Shown: one piece after another, positions 23,370-32,396 of the stretch
How positions within the stretch are numbered: the first letter of the stretch is position 1
How the letters are laid out: the number at the start of each line of letters is the position of its first letter
From: an uncultured Lachnospiraceae bacterium
GTDB lineage: Bacteria > Bacillota > Clostridia > Lachnospirales > Lachnospiraceae
Direction of reading: 5' to 3'
Length of the DNA stretch: 64,000 nt
Assembly: GCA_910579735.1 (NCBI GenBank)
Contig: CAJTUZ010000001.1
Span: forward strand, 62,001-126,000
The notes under the pieces: generated by a model
Told to the model about the DNA's origin: nothing
The model's input: the letters and a program-made list of their open reading frames with translations, nothing else
Database searches by the model: none
Translations under genes and position numbers: made by a program

Positions 23370-25955
23370 ATGAATGTAACCAAATTTACGCAAAAATCCA
23401 TACAGGCAGTAGAACAGTGCGAAAAACTCGCCTATGAATACGGCAATCAGGAGATCGAGCAGGAGCACCTTCTCTATAGCCTTCTTACAATAGAAGACAG
23501 CCTGATTCTGAAACTGGTTGAGAAAATGGAGATCAACAAGGAATATTTCTTAGACCGTGTGGAGCAGGCTTTGCAGAAGCGTGTAAAAGTACAGGGCGGA
23601 CAGGTCTATATCGGCGCTGATTTAAACAAAGCCTTGATAACGGCCGAAGATGAGGCCAAACAGTTAGGGGACGAATATGTTTCCGTAGAACATCTGATCC
23701 TGGCGATGCTAAAGCATCCGAATAAGGAAATAAAAGAGATCTTCCGTGAATTCGCTATCAGCAGGGAACGCTTTTTACAGGCGCTTTCTACCGTGCGGGG
23801 CAATCAGAGAGTGACTTCCGACAATCCGGAAGCGACATATGATACGCTTGAGAAATACGGACAGGATCTGGTGGAAAAAGCAAGAAACCAGAAATTGGAT
23901 CCGGTTATCGGGCGGGATAATGAGATCCGTAACGTGATCCGCATTCTTTCCAGAAAGACCAAAAATAATCCGGTACTGATCGGAGAACCCGGCGTCGGTA
24001 AAACCGCGGTTGCAGAAGGTCTTGCGCAGCGTATTGTCCGTGGAGATGTGCCGGAAGGGTTAAAGGAGAAAAAGATCTTCGCGCTTGATATGGGAGCATT
24101 GGTCGCAGGCGCGAAGTATCGGGGCGAGTTTGAGGAACGTCTGAAGGCGGTGCTGGATGATGTGAAAAACAGCGATGGCCAGATTATCCTGTTCATCGAT
24201 GAACTGCATACGATCGTAGGCGCCGGCAAGAGCGATGGCGCACTGGATGCCGGCAATATGCTGAAGCCTATGCTTGCAAGGGGTGAACTGCACTGTATCG
24301 GTGCGACGACGCTGGATGAATACCGTCAGTATATTGAAAAGGATGCCGCACTGGAGAGGCGTTTTCAGCCGGTTATGGTGGAAGAGCCGACGGTGGAAGA
24401 CACGATATCGATCCTGCGCGGCCTCAAAGAACGTTATGAGGTCTATCATGGCGTCAAGATCATGGATAATGCGCTCGTAAGCGCGGCGGTGCTTTCACAT
24501 CGTTATATTTCCGACAGATTTTTGCCCGATAAAGCGATCGATCTGGTGGATGAGGCGTGTGCGCTGATCAAAACAGAATTAGACTCCATGCCGGCGGAAT
24601 TGGACGAACTGCGGCGAAAAGTCATGCAGTTTGAGATTGAAGAGACTGCTTTGAAGAAAGAAGACGACCGGTTAAGCAGAGAACGGCTGGAAAATCTGCA
24701 GAAAGAGCTGGCCGAGTTAAAGGCGGAACTGGATAACCGTATGGCACAGTGGGAGAATGAAAAAGCTTCTGTCGAGAAACTTTCCAGGATCAGGGAGGAA
24801 ATCGACGAGACCGGCAATCAGATCCAGATCGCCCAACGGGAAGGAGATTATGAGAGGGCGGCCGAGTTAAGTTACGGTAAGCTGCCTTCCCTGAAACAGC
24901 AGCTTGAGATCGAGGAGGAGAACGTGAAGCATAAGGAGCTTTCTCTTGTGCATGAGAGCGTTTCGGATGAAGAGATCGCGAAGATTATTTCCCGTTGGAC
25001 GGGTATTCCGGTATCAAAACTGACAGAGAGCGAGAGGAACAAGACACTGCATCTGGATGAAGAACTGCATAAGCGTGTAATCGGTCAGGAGGAGGGTGTG
25101 ACAAAGGTAACGGAGGCGATTATCCGTTCCAAGGCCGGCATCAAAGATCCTACGAAACCGATCGGGTCATTCCTGTTTCTGGGGCCTACCGGTGTCGGGA
25201 AAACGGAACTGGCCAAAGCGCTGGCGGCTTCTCTGTTTGATGATGAGAATAACATGGTTCGTATCGATATGAGCGAATATATGGAGAAATACTCTGTATC
25301 CAGGCTGATCGGAGCGCCTCCCGGTTATGTAGGTTATGAAGAAGGCGGGCAATTGACCGAAGCAGTCAGAAGAAAACCTTATTCGGTTGTGCTCTTTGAT
25401 GAAATTGAGAAAGCGCATCCGGATGTATTCAACGTCTTATTGCAGGTGCTGGATGATGGCCGTATTACTGATTCGCAGGGAAGGACGGTAGACTTTAAAA
25501 ATACGATTCTGATCATGACGTCCAATATCGGCGCAGACTATTTACTTGATGGCATAGACGGGGATGGGAATATCAAAGAAGAGTCGGAAAGTATGGTGAT
25601 GAACGATCTGCGCAGTCATTTCCGGCCTGAATTCCTCAATCGTCTGGACGAGACGATCCTGTTCAAACCGTTGACCAAAGAAGTCATAGGAGGAATCATC
25701 CGGCTGATCATCGACGATCTGAACGAGCGTTTGTCAGACAGGGAGCTTACCATAGAGCTGACGGAAGAAGCGAAACGGTTTATCGTGGATAATGCTTATG
25801 ATCCGGTATACGGTGCAAGGCCGTTAAAACGTTATATTCAAAAGTATGTGGAAACATTGTCGGCGAAGTTGATTTTGGTCGATGCAGTGAGTGCGAAGGA
25901 CATTATTTTGATCACGGTAGAAAACGGCGCATTGACTGCACAGAAGAAATCGTAA
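23370..25955 (+). CDS. clpB: ATP-dependent disaggregase ClpB
   Basis: An 861-residue Hsp100 chaperone, full length. In order: Clp N-domain repeats (about residues 1-145), AAA+ module 1 with Walker A GEPGVGKTA (about 206) and Walker B ILFIDELH, the coiled-coil middle domain (about 410-525, LEKELAELKAELDN-like heptads), AAA+ module 2 with GPTGVGKTE (about 606) and VVLFDEIEKAHP, and the C-terminal D2 small domain. The long middle domain separates it from ClpC and ClpE. It threads aggregated proteins through the hexamer pore together with DnaK. It has its own CIRCE-controlled promoter and is followed by a terminator. AAGGAGG lies 12 nt upstream of the ATG. Confidence 0.97.
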   Translation: MNVTKFTQKSIQAVEQCEKLAYEYGNQEIEQEHLLYSLLTIEDSLILKLVEKMEINKEYFLDRVEQALQKRVKVQGGQVYIGADLNKALITAEDEAKQLGDEYVSVEHLILAMLKHPNKEIKEIFREFAISRERFLQALSTVRGNQRVTSDNPEATYDTLEKYGQDLVEKARNQKLDPVIGRDNEIRNVIRILSRKTKNNPVLIGEPGVGKTAVAEGLAQRIVRGDVPEGLKEKKIFALDMGALVAGAKYRGEFEERLKAVLDDVKNSDGQIILFIDELHTIVGAGKSDGALDAGNMLKPMLARGELHCIGATTLDEYRQYIEKDAALERRFQPVMVEEPTVEDTISILRGLKERYEVYHGVKIMDNALVSAAVLSHRYISDRFLPDKAIDLVDEACALIKTELDSMPAELDELRRKVMQFEIEETALKKEDDRLSRERLENLQKELAELKAELDNRMAQWENEKASVEKLSRIREEIDETGNQIQIAQREGDYERAAELSYGKLPSLKQQLEIEEENVKHKELSLVHESVSDEEIAKIISRWTGIPVSKLTESERNKTLHLDEELHKRVIGQEEGVTKVTEAIIRSKAGIKDPTKPIGSFLFLGPTGVGKTELAKALAASLFDDENNMVRIDMSEYMEKYSVSRLIGAPPGYVGYEEGGQLTEAVRRKPYSVVLFDEIEKAHPDVFNVLLQVLDDGRITDSQGRTVDFKNTILIMTSNIGADYLLDGIDGDGNIKEESESMVMNDLRSHFRPEFLNRLDETILFKPLTKEVIGGIIRLIIDDLNERLSDRELTIELTEEAKRFIVDNAYDPVYGARPLKRYIQKYVETLSAKLILVDAVSAKDIILITVENGALTAQKKS

Positions 25956-26008
25956 CGAACAAAGCCGTAAACTGGTAAAGCGCAAATTCGATAAAAACAG
26001 GATAAAGA

Positions 26009-26054
26009 ACAGATGCCCTAAGAATTTAAAGAGGTTCTTCCGGCATCTGTTTTT
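26009..26054 (+). terminator. Terminator after clpB
   Basis: A nested hairpin: outer 9-bp stem ACAGATGCC (26009-26017) with GGCATCTGT (26042-26050), inner AAGAA/TTCTT, then TTTT. The rest of the roughly 300-bp gap to the next gene has a TATAAT at 26150-26155 that may be a -10 box, without a good -35 box. Confidence 0.8.
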
Positions 26055-26262
26055 CCTTCCTGCTTTTCATTTTTAAGACAGTATCGGTCATTAAGATTCT
26101 TTTGGCGGTAAGAAGCATAATAATGATGGCATTTGCAAAAAGAAACAGGTATAATGTTTACATCAGGCGGTACGGCCTCATATGACAATGGAAAATGAAG
26201 ATGAGCGGAAACGGAATTTCGTGTCTGCCCGCTGTAAATGACTTAGAAAGGACAAAATACTT

Positions 26263-27285
26263 ATGCAATATCCTGATTTTTTATCCCCAAACGGTACGAT
26301 CGGTTTTGCAGCCCCCTCTTTTGGCTGTGCGACGGAACCATATAAAACTGCCTTCATGAATGCCCAGAAGAAATGGCGTGAGGAAGGTTACCAGCTGCAG
26401 CTTGGACCGAACTGCTATGCAGAGGAAGGGATCGGCATCAGCAACACGCCGATAAAGTGCGGAAGCGAGCTGGAGGAATCTTACTGCAGCGATGAAAATG
26501 ACTGTATCATTTCCTGCGGCGGCGGGGAGCTGATGTGTGAAATTTTGGATTATGTTGATTTTGAGAAAATAAAACAGGCCAAACCCAAATGGTATATGGG
26601 ATTTTCGGATAATACGAATATGACATTTCTGCTGACGACTTTATGCGACACGGCATCCATATACGGACCCTGTGCAGCCGCATTCGGTATGGAGCCGCAG
26701 CATCCGTCGCTGCGGGACGCCATGGGCGTTTTAACAGGGAAAAATCTCTGTCTGCATGGATATGACAAGTGGGAAAGGGAATCTTTAAAAGATGAAGAAC
26801 ATCCTTTATTGCCCTATCATGTGACGGAGCCCTCCGTGATCCGGAAATTCCCGGATACGGCATTGGAGGTGGAAGGCAGGCTGCTCGGCGGCTGTATGGA
26901 TTGTCTTGTTAATCTGCTTGGAACAAAGTATGACAAGGTATGTGAATTTACCAACCGTTATAAAGACGATGGCATTCTGTGGTTTCTGGAGGCATGTGAC
27001 CTGAATGTAATGAGTATCCGCCGCGCCATGTGGCAGATGGAACACGCCGGCTGGTTTGCACATTGTAAAGGATTCCTGATCGGCAGGCCGCTTTGCTATG
27101 GACAGGAAATGATGGGACTTGATCAGTACACGGCAGTGACCGAAGTGGTCGAAAAGTATCATGTGCCTGTGATTATGGATCTGGATATCGGACATCTGTC
27201 GCCGATGATGCCGCTTGTCTGCGGCAGTATGGCCAGAGTGCATGCGGAAGGAAATCAGTATTCGGTGCAAATGGAACTGAAATGA
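26263..27285 (+). CDS. LD-carboxypeptidase / MccF-like serine peptidase (S66 family)
   Basis: A 340-residue cytoplasmic S66 peptidase. The nucleophile is Ser115 in YMGFSDNTN; the catalytic Glu is in WFLEACDLN (near residue 244) and the catalytic His in DIGHLSPMMPL (near residue 310). The N-terminal GTIGFAAPSFGC is a usual family start. S66 enzymes cut the L-Lys/mDap-D-Ala bond of murein tetrapeptides during recycling, or, in the MccF branch, the amide bond of microcin C-like nucleotide peptides. The sequence alone does not decide between the two. AAAGGAC precedes the ATG. The large palindromic repeat begins four bases after its stop. Confidence 0.9.
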   Translation: MQYPDFLSPNGTIGFAAPSFGCATEPYKTAFMNAQKKWREEGYQLQLGPNCYAEEGIGISNTPIKCGSELEESYCSDENDCIISCGGGELMCEILDYVDFEKIKQAKPKWYMGFSDNTNMTFLLTTLCDTASIYGPCAAAFGMEPQHPSLRDAMGVLTGKNLCLHGYDKWERESLKDEEHPLLPYHVTEPSVIRKFPDTALEVEGRLLGGCMDCLVNLLGTKYDKVCEFTNRYKDDGILWFLEACDLNVMSIRRAMWQMEHAGWFAHCKGFLIGRPLCYGQEMMGLDQYTAVTEVVEKYHVPVIMDLDIGHLSPMMPLVCGSMARVHAEGNQYSVQMELK

Positions 27286-27288
27286 TCA

Positions 27289-27518
27289 CAGAGTAGAGCA
27301 AGACCCGGAAGAGGACAGGGCCGGATGAAGGGACCGGAAAAAAAGTTTCTGTTTTCGGGCACGCTCTCGCTCCGTTAAAAACGCAGCGGTACTAAGAATT
27401 TTGTAGTGCAGGCACTCCAAAATTCAAGGACCGGCGTTTTTAGAGGGCCCTTTAACAGAAATCTTTTTCCCCGGTCCCTTCATCCGCCCTGTCCTCTTCC
27501 GGTTCTTGCTCTACTCTG
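27289..27518. repeat. Large palindromic repeat element, copy 1
   Basis: A 230-bp element. The outer arms 27289-27337 and 27471-27518 are complementary over 48 bp with one mismatch and one bulged base. Inside is a core shared with copy 2 (51852-52056): AAAAAGTTTCTG, then a GC-rich segment, TTAAAAACGCAGCGGTACTA, a variable hairpin segment (GAATTTTG/CAAAATTC here), GCGTTTTTAGAGGGCCCTT and CAGAAATCTTTTTCC. The core halves are also largely complementary. It fills the space between the S66 peptidase stop and the DUF4250 ribosome binding site. It encodes no plausible protein. It would form a very stable RNA hairpin and could act as a terminator or processing site. Confidence 0.9.
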
Positions 27519-27550
27519 CAAACGATGAAACAAAAAGGAGAAATAATCTG

Positions 27551-27724
27551 ATGATACCAAATGATCCGGCAATGCTTCTTAGTTATGTAAACTTAAAACT
27601 GCGGGACTTTTATGGAAGCCTGCAAAATCTTTGTGACGATCTGGATGTCAGTGAAGAGGAGATTACCGACAAACTGGCGTCTATCGACTATCATTATGAT
27701 AAGGAGAGAAATCAATTTGTCTGA
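27551..27724 (+). CDS. DUF4250 domain-containing protein (57 aa)
   Basis: A 57-residue cytoplasmic protein beginning MIPNDPAMLLSYVNLKLRD, which I recognise as the DUF4250 family of small Firmicute proteins without known function. The rest forms two short helices with a helix-turn-helix-like SLQNLCDDLDVSEEE segment. AAGGAG at 27535-27540 places the start at 27551, not at the upstream in-frame ATG. The stop overlaps the TTG start of the following gene by eight bases, so the pair is translationally coupled. Confidence 0.8.
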   Translation: MIPNDPAMLLSYVNLKLRDFYGSLQNLCDDLDVSEEEITDKLASIDYHYDKERNQFV

Positions 27725-29405
27725 GTCAGTTATGCTTACGATCGTAACGCAAGAACCGGAAGGGCAACGGGACGGTGTTTTGAAAAACAGAACGGACAGC
27801 AGGAAAACACAGGAAAATGTTCCGGCAAAGGTAGAAGTGACACATGATTTGCATGCGACATTGATGTCAACGCTTTTGGAAAATCATCTGATTTCCGGTA
27901 ATTTCTGCGGCGGAAGAGGGGGATGCGGACGGTGCCGTGTACAGTTTCTAAAAGCGGCGCCGCTCCCGACGAGTATCGAGCGGAAGCTGTTTTCCCCGGA
28001 AGAGATGCGGGCGGGTTTTCGCCTGGCCTGTATGGCAAAGCCGAAAAACGATTGTGTCATTCGTCTGGATTTCCCGAAAGACGCTTCCGTTAACATTGTA
28101 GCCGATGTGATAGGAATGTCGGAAAAAATTGACTTTTATAGTCAGGTGAAAAACGAACAGCATACTGCCGGCGGCATGAAAATAATCGCGGTCGATCTGG
28201 GAACAACGACGATTGCCATGCAGCTTGTGGATCTGGAATCGGGACGTATAGAAGATACGTACTGCGCTATGAATCCACAGAGAAGCTATGGCGCTGATGT
28301 GCTGTCCAGAATACAGGCAGCGAATAACGGACAGGCATTGGAACTGCAAAATAGTGTGTGGCAGGTATTGCGGAAAGGAACGGAGCATTTCGAACAGACA
28401 CTTTCCGAAAGAACGGCGTCGAAGCCGGAACGGATATGCTGTATGTGCATTGCAGGGAATACGACAATGACGCATTTGCTGCTGGGATTTTCTACGAAGC
28501 AGCTTGGCAGCGCGCCTTTTTTACCGGAGGATATCAGCCTGCAGAAGCTGATGCCGGTCGGAAAGAACCGGAACAAGATGCCGTTTCCGGTCTATGTTCT
28601 GCCGGGCATCAGCGCTTTTGTGGGCGGTGATATCGTGGCCGGCCTATATTGCTGCCATATGCTGTACGGATCCGGAGAGGCGGCATTTTGCGGACAGGAA
28701 GAGGAGGCCGTGCTTTTCATAGATCTTGGGACGAATGGTGAGATGGCCATAACGGACGGCAGACGCATGATCGTAACGGCAGCTGCGGCGGGGCCTGCTT
28801 TTGAAGGCGGTGCAGGAGCGGCAGTACAGGGCAGCGATATGGTCGCTGTCACAGCAGAATTGTTAAAGAAAAAAATAATTGACGAAACAGGACTTTTGGC
28901 AGAACCCTATTTTGAGCAGGGGATTACCATACATTGGCCGGATGGGTCAACAGAAATCGGCCGTGGAGCATCCGGCGTATTGCGCAGGGATGCGTCTTCT
29001 ATAGAGGATGAAACACCTCGGGACAATACAGCGATTTATCTGACGCAGAAAGATATCAGGGATCTGCAGATGGCCAAAGCCGCTGTACGGGCAGGCGTAG
29101 AGATTTTATATAAAAGAATGGGCTGTCCGAGAATCGGCAGAGTTTATCTTGCAGGCGGTTTCGGTTATTATCTGGATGTTGCCGCGGCAATTGAAATCGG
29201 TCTGCTGCCGGCATATTTGCGGAATGTTGTAACGGCAGTCGGCAACACTTCTTTGGCGGGCGCATTTTTATTAGGAAGGGATCTGTATACGGGGAAAATG
29301 AAAGAACATGTTTTAGCCGGTTATCTGCATGAAACAGAGCATATCAATCTGGCTAAGCAGATAGAATTTGAAGCAATATATATAGAACAAATAAGGTTTT
29401 GTTAA
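27717..29405 (+). CDS. RACE-family ferredoxin/ASKHA protein (DUF4445; corrinoid activation)
   Basis: About 562 residues. The N-terminal 110 residues form a [2Fe-2S] ferredoxin domain with Cys ligands in NFCGGRGGCGRCRV and a distal RLACMA. From about residue 150 an ASKHA ATPase domain (DUF4445/RACo C-terminal type) follows: IIAVDLGTTTIAMQL, FIDLGTNGEMAI and a late YLAGGFGYYLD. Such proteins use ATP to drive electron transfer that re-reduces inactive Co(II) corrinoid proteins of methyltransferase systems. The frame is open far upstream; AGGAGAG at 27702-27708 is best placed for a TTG start at 27717, eight bases inside the previous gene (alternative ATG 27732). No corrinoid protein or methyltransferase is adjacent. 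Confidence 0.85.
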   Translation: MSESVMLTIVTQEPEGQRDGVLKNRTDSRKTQENVPAKVEVTHDLHATLMSTLLENHLISGNFCGGRGGCGRCRVQFLKAAPLPTSIERKLFSPEEMRAGFRLACMAKPKNDCVIRLDFPKDASVNIVADVIGMSEKIDFYSQVKNEQHTAGGMKIIAVDLGTTTIAMQLVDLESGRIEDTYCAMNPQRSYGADVLSRIQAANNGQALELQNSVWQVLRKGTEHFEQTLSERTASKPERICCMCIAGNTTMTHLLLGFSTKQLGSAPFLPEDISLQKLMPVGKNRNKMPFPVYVLPGISAFVGGDIVAGLYCCHMLYGSGEAAFCGQEEEAVLFIDLGTNGEMAITDGRRMIVTAAAAGPAFEGGAGAAVQGSDMVAVTAELLKKKIIDETGLLAEPYFEQGITIHWPDGSTEIGRGASGVLRRDASSIEDETPRDNTAIYLTQKDIRDLQMAKAAVRAGVEILYKRMGCPRIGRVYLAGGFGYYLDVAAAIEIGLLPAYLRNVVTAVGNTSLAGAFLLGRDLYTGKMKEHVLAGYLHETEHINLAKQIEFEAIYIEQIRFC

Positions 29406-29492
29406 GGTTTTACAGGTTTTCCTTTAAGAATGACATGATAATCTGTTTGTAACAAGTAAATAAATGTAATGCAGACAGAAAGGACAAATAGA

Positions 29493-30410
29493 ATGAAGTG
29501 GACGAGAAAAGAATTAAAAGAAAATGCCAAAGAGGCATTGAAGAGAAACTATTGGAAGGCTGTGCTGGTATCGTTTATGCTGTTGATCCTTGGAGGCGGA
29601 ATCAATTCTCCTGCCGCGGTTGGCAATGCGGTTACCAGCCATGGAAGTGACGACACGGAGCTCATTCTTATGGAAAATGAAGGGTTGATCGGACAGAGCG
29701 AGGCGGAAGCGATCAGGAATGAAATCGAAACTATCGGCGGTCATAAGACAAGTTCGATCCATGAGATCGCGGAGGCGGTGGGAGATGCCGCGACAGAAGC
29801 CGTCGATGAGATGCTGTCAGACTTGGAAAAAGTAGATATCGCCTTATTGGTTGTCTGGGTGGTGGTTGCGTTAACGATATTGATAACCTCATTTTTCATC
29901 ATTATTCTGATCGATGTGTTCGTAGTGAATCCATTGTGTATCGGTGCGGAACGTTTTATGTTAAAAAGTGTTGACGGCACAGGAAGTATGTCTGCACTGG
30001 GATACACGTTTGATCATAATTACAAAAACGGTGTAAAAACAACATTTTTCCGTGACCTGCATATTTTCCTGGGAACGTTATGTTTTGTTATTCCCGGTAT
30101 TTATATGAAGTATCAATATTATATGGTAGACTTTATTCTGGCGGAAAATCCGGATATGCCCTATAAGGAAGTGCTTTCCTGCAGCAAAAATATGATGAAC
30201 GGACAGAAAATGAATGCTTTTATACTGGATATTTCCTTTATTTTCTGGCATATGCTCAGTACGATTACCTGCGGTATTCTGGAAATCTTTTATGTCGGAC
30301 CGTATATTCGGCTGACGAGAGCATCCCTTTACCGCAGATTGGAGAGCGGACGTCCGCAAGTGAATGGGCGAAACGGCATCGGCAGTGAAATCATTGCAGA
30401 TGCAGAGTAG
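29493..30410 (+). CDS. DUF975 family membrane protein
   Basis: A 305-residue integral membrane protein. The N-terminus MKWTRKELKENAKEALKRN followed by YWKAVLVSFMLLIL is the family signature. At least five hydrophobic segments follow (about residues 22-38, 125-150, 195-215, 235-260 and 262-280). A polar, acidic extracytoplasmic loop occupies about residues 45-115. The function of the family is unknown; members often sit beside signalling or cell-envelope genes, and here a two-component system starts 22 bases later, suggesting one transcript. The upstream in-frame ATG at 29469 lacks a ribosome binding site; AAAGGA at 29479-29484 supports 29493. Confidence 0.8.
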   Translation: MKWTRKELKENAKEALKRNYWKAVLVSFMLLILGGGINSPAAVGNAVTSHGSDDTELILMENEGLIGQSEAEAIRNEIETIGGHKTSSIHEIAEAVGDAATEAVDEMLSDLEKVDIALLVVWVVVALTILITSFFIIILIDVFVVNPLCIGAERFMLKSVDGTGSMSALGYTFDHNYKNGVKTTFFRDLHIFLGTLCFVIPGIYMKYQYYMVDFILAENPDMPYKEVLSCSKNMMNGQKMNAFILDISFIFWHMLSTITCGILEIFYVGPYIRLTRASLYRRLESGRPQVNGRNGIGSEIIADAE

Positions 30411-30432
30411 GCGCAGGAAAAGAGGATAGAAT

Positions 30433-31143
30433 ATGGCATACAAAATATTGATTGCAGACGACGAACCGGAAATTCGTGATCTTCTGCATCTGTATCTGGA
30501 AAAAGACGGGTATGAAGTAGTAGAGGCAGCAGACGGCGCACAGGCGCTGTCTGTTCTGCAGGATGCGGCGCTGTTGGGAGATGGCATTGATCTTGTCATT
30601 TTGGATATTATGATGCCGGGAATCGACGGATACAGGGTGCTTCGCAATATCAGGGAAAACAACAATATTCCCGTAATCATGCTTTCTGCCAAAAGCGGAG
30701 ATGCCGACAAGATTCTGGGACTCGACCTGGGAGCGGATGATTATATTACCAAACCTTTTCAGCCCTTAGAGGCTGTGGCCAGAGTCAATTCCAATATCCG
30801 CAGATTTTATGCGTTAGGTTCGGGAAGACAGCGGCAGACAGAAGAACTCAGGGTGCAGGATCTGACTCTGGATATCCAATCCTGTCGGCTTATGCAGGGG
30901 GAACGCATCATCGAGCTGACCTCCGTGGAATTCAAACTGATGAAACTTTTTATGGAGAACCCCGGCAAAGTATTCACGAAACAGCAGCTGTTCGAAGAAG
31001 GCTGGGGAGATGATTTTCTTGTATCGGACAATAATATCATGGTATGTATCAGCAAACTGCGCGCTAAATTGAGTGAAGACGGCAATGCTTATATCAAGAC
31101 CATCAGAGGACTCGGCTACCGCCTGGAGGATAGGAAAGCCTGA
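30433..31143 (+). CDS. OmpR/PhoB-family response regulator (VanR-like)
   Basis: A 236-residue response regulator. The receiver domain has the acidic pair ADDEPE (residues 8-12), the phosphoacceptor Asp58 in LVILDIMMPG, the Thr/Ser switch in VIMLSAKS and the conserved Lys in YITKPFQPLE. The winged-helix DNA-binding domain occupies about residues 130-234 (LTSVEFKLMKLFMENPGKVF, IKTIRGLGYRLE). The sequence flavour is that of VanR-type regulators in Clostridia. The histidine kinase starts 19 bases downstream. Together with the deacetylase after the kinase, the context suggests control of cell-wall modification. Confidence 0.93.
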   Translation: MAYKILIADDEPEIRDLLHLYLEKDGYEVVEAADGAQALSVLQDAALLGDGIDLVILDIMMPGIDGYRVLRNIRENNNIPVIMLSAKSGDADKILGLDLGADDYITKPFQPLEAVARVNSNIRRFYALGSGRQRQTEELRVQDLTLDIQSCRLMQGERIIELTSVEFKLMKLFMENPGKVFTKQQLFEEGWGDDFLVSDNNIMVCISKLRAKLSEDGNAYIKTIRGLGYRLEDRKA

Positions 31144-31162
31144 TTCAATAACAGGAGAAAAT

Positions 31163-32344
31163 GTGAAAGACTTAAAATGGTTTTTGATCAGAAAATTTTT
31201 TATCTGCATGCTTTTCATTTTTATCAGTGAAGAACTGCTTAATCTGATTTACAAAAAATGGCTCGTTTTCTTTTTGTCCGGGCTTTTGCATATCGATCAG
31301 CTGTCCATCATATCGGATGAAGGAAACATGATGATCCTGATGTTCCAGATGATCCTGTTTTCGGCATCCAGGCTTCTGCCGGAAGCGATATCCGGCTGGG
31401 TACAGGCTTTTATCGGGCGGCATATGAGCAATGGATTGTACCTGGATATCGCTTCTCCGGTCCTGAAAGGCGTGACCGACCGCAGGCTCATCATGCTTTA
31501 TCAACTGGCCGTAATCCTTGTTTTTCTGGGGTTGTTTTTTGTCACGCTTCTGCCGTATCTGTTGGCAGCCTATTGGTACTACAAAGGCGTTTCCGACAAG
31601 GTAAAGGAACTGCTGCAGAAAGAAAAGGAGCAAAAAGAGGTTTACGATAAACAGCGTAACCTGCTTTTGTCCGATATTGCCCATGATATCAAGACGCCGC
31701 TTACGACTGTGTGCGGCTATGCGAAAGCGCTTGCAGATGATGTTGTAGAAAGCGAAGAAAAAAAGAAGGAATATTTACGGGCCGTTTATGCCAAGTCCAT
31801 GCGGATGGATGAGCTGATCACGCTTTTATTCGAATATGTGAAACTGGACAGCAGCGGATTTGCCCTGCATACGGAACAGGTGGAGGCAGGAGAGTTTCTT
31901 CGGGAAAACATCGCCCTTTTATATGCCGATTTTGAGGAAAAGGGCATGGAACTTGCGATCTCGATACCGGAACAATTTTTTTTCTGTGAAATGGATCGTG
32001 TGCAGTTTGGACGTGCAGTTACCAATATTTTGACTAATGCGGTCAAATATAATCCGAAAGGATGCAAAATCGGCATCAGCCTGTATGAGAGTGCGCAGGG
32101 GAGTCTGCAGATCCGCATTGCCGATAACGGAACGCCGATAGAGGAAGAATTTGCCCTGCGCATTTTCGAGCCGTTTTCCAGAGGCGATACGGCAAGAAGA
32201 ACCGGGGGCGGTAATGGTCTCGGACTCAGCATTTCCGCTAAGATCGTGCGGATGCACGGCGGAGAGCTGACGTTGGATACAACGGTTCGGGACGGTTATG
32301 TGAAGGCTTTTGTGATCTCGCTTCCCATGAACAGACAGTGTTAA
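31163..32344 (+). CDS. Sensor histidine kinase (VanS-like)
   Basis: A 393-residue membrane kinase. Two membrane helices (about residues 8-28 and 120-145) flank an extracytoplasmic loop of roughly 90 residues. The DHp domain has the H-box SDIAHDIKTPLTTVCGYAKA (His174). The ATPase domain shows ILTNAVKYNP (N box), IADNGTPI (G1) and GGNGLGLSISAKI (G2). The start is a GTG at 31163 with AGGAG five bases upstream; the frame is open before that but overlaps the regulator gene. It phosphorylates the preceding response regulator. The ligand is unknown. Confidence 0.92.
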   Translation: MKDLKWFLIRKFFICMLFIFISEELLNLIYKKWLVFFLSGLLHIDQLSIISDEGNMMILMFQMILFSASRLLPEAISGWVQAFIGRHMSNGLYLDIASPVLKGVTDRRLIMLYQLAVILVFLGLFFVTLLPYLLAAYWYYKGVSDKVKELLQKEKEQKEVYDKQRNLLLSDIAHDIKTPLTTVCGYAKALADDVVESEEKKKEYLRAVYAKSMRMDELITLLFEYVKLDSSGFALHTEQVEAGEFLRENIALLYADFEEKGMELAISIPEQFFFCEMDRVQFGRAVTNILTNAVKYNPKGCKIGISLYESAQGSLQIRIADNGTPIEEEFALRIFEPFSRGDTARRTGGGNGLGLSISAKIVRMHGGELTLDTTVRDGYVKAFVISLPMNRQC

Positions 32345-32396
32345 AAAGTGCGGATACGGCATATATATAATTGAATAACCGGTAAGGAGCAGATTC

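Noticed and set aside
23804..24256. Minus-strand frames under clpB (also 24060-24449, 24503-24817)
   Set aside because: Shadows of clpB rich in Ser/Arg, with no independent signals.
31073..31162. N-terminal extension of the histidine kinase
   Set aside because: It overlaps the response regulator in another frame; GTG 31163 has AGGAG at proper spacing.
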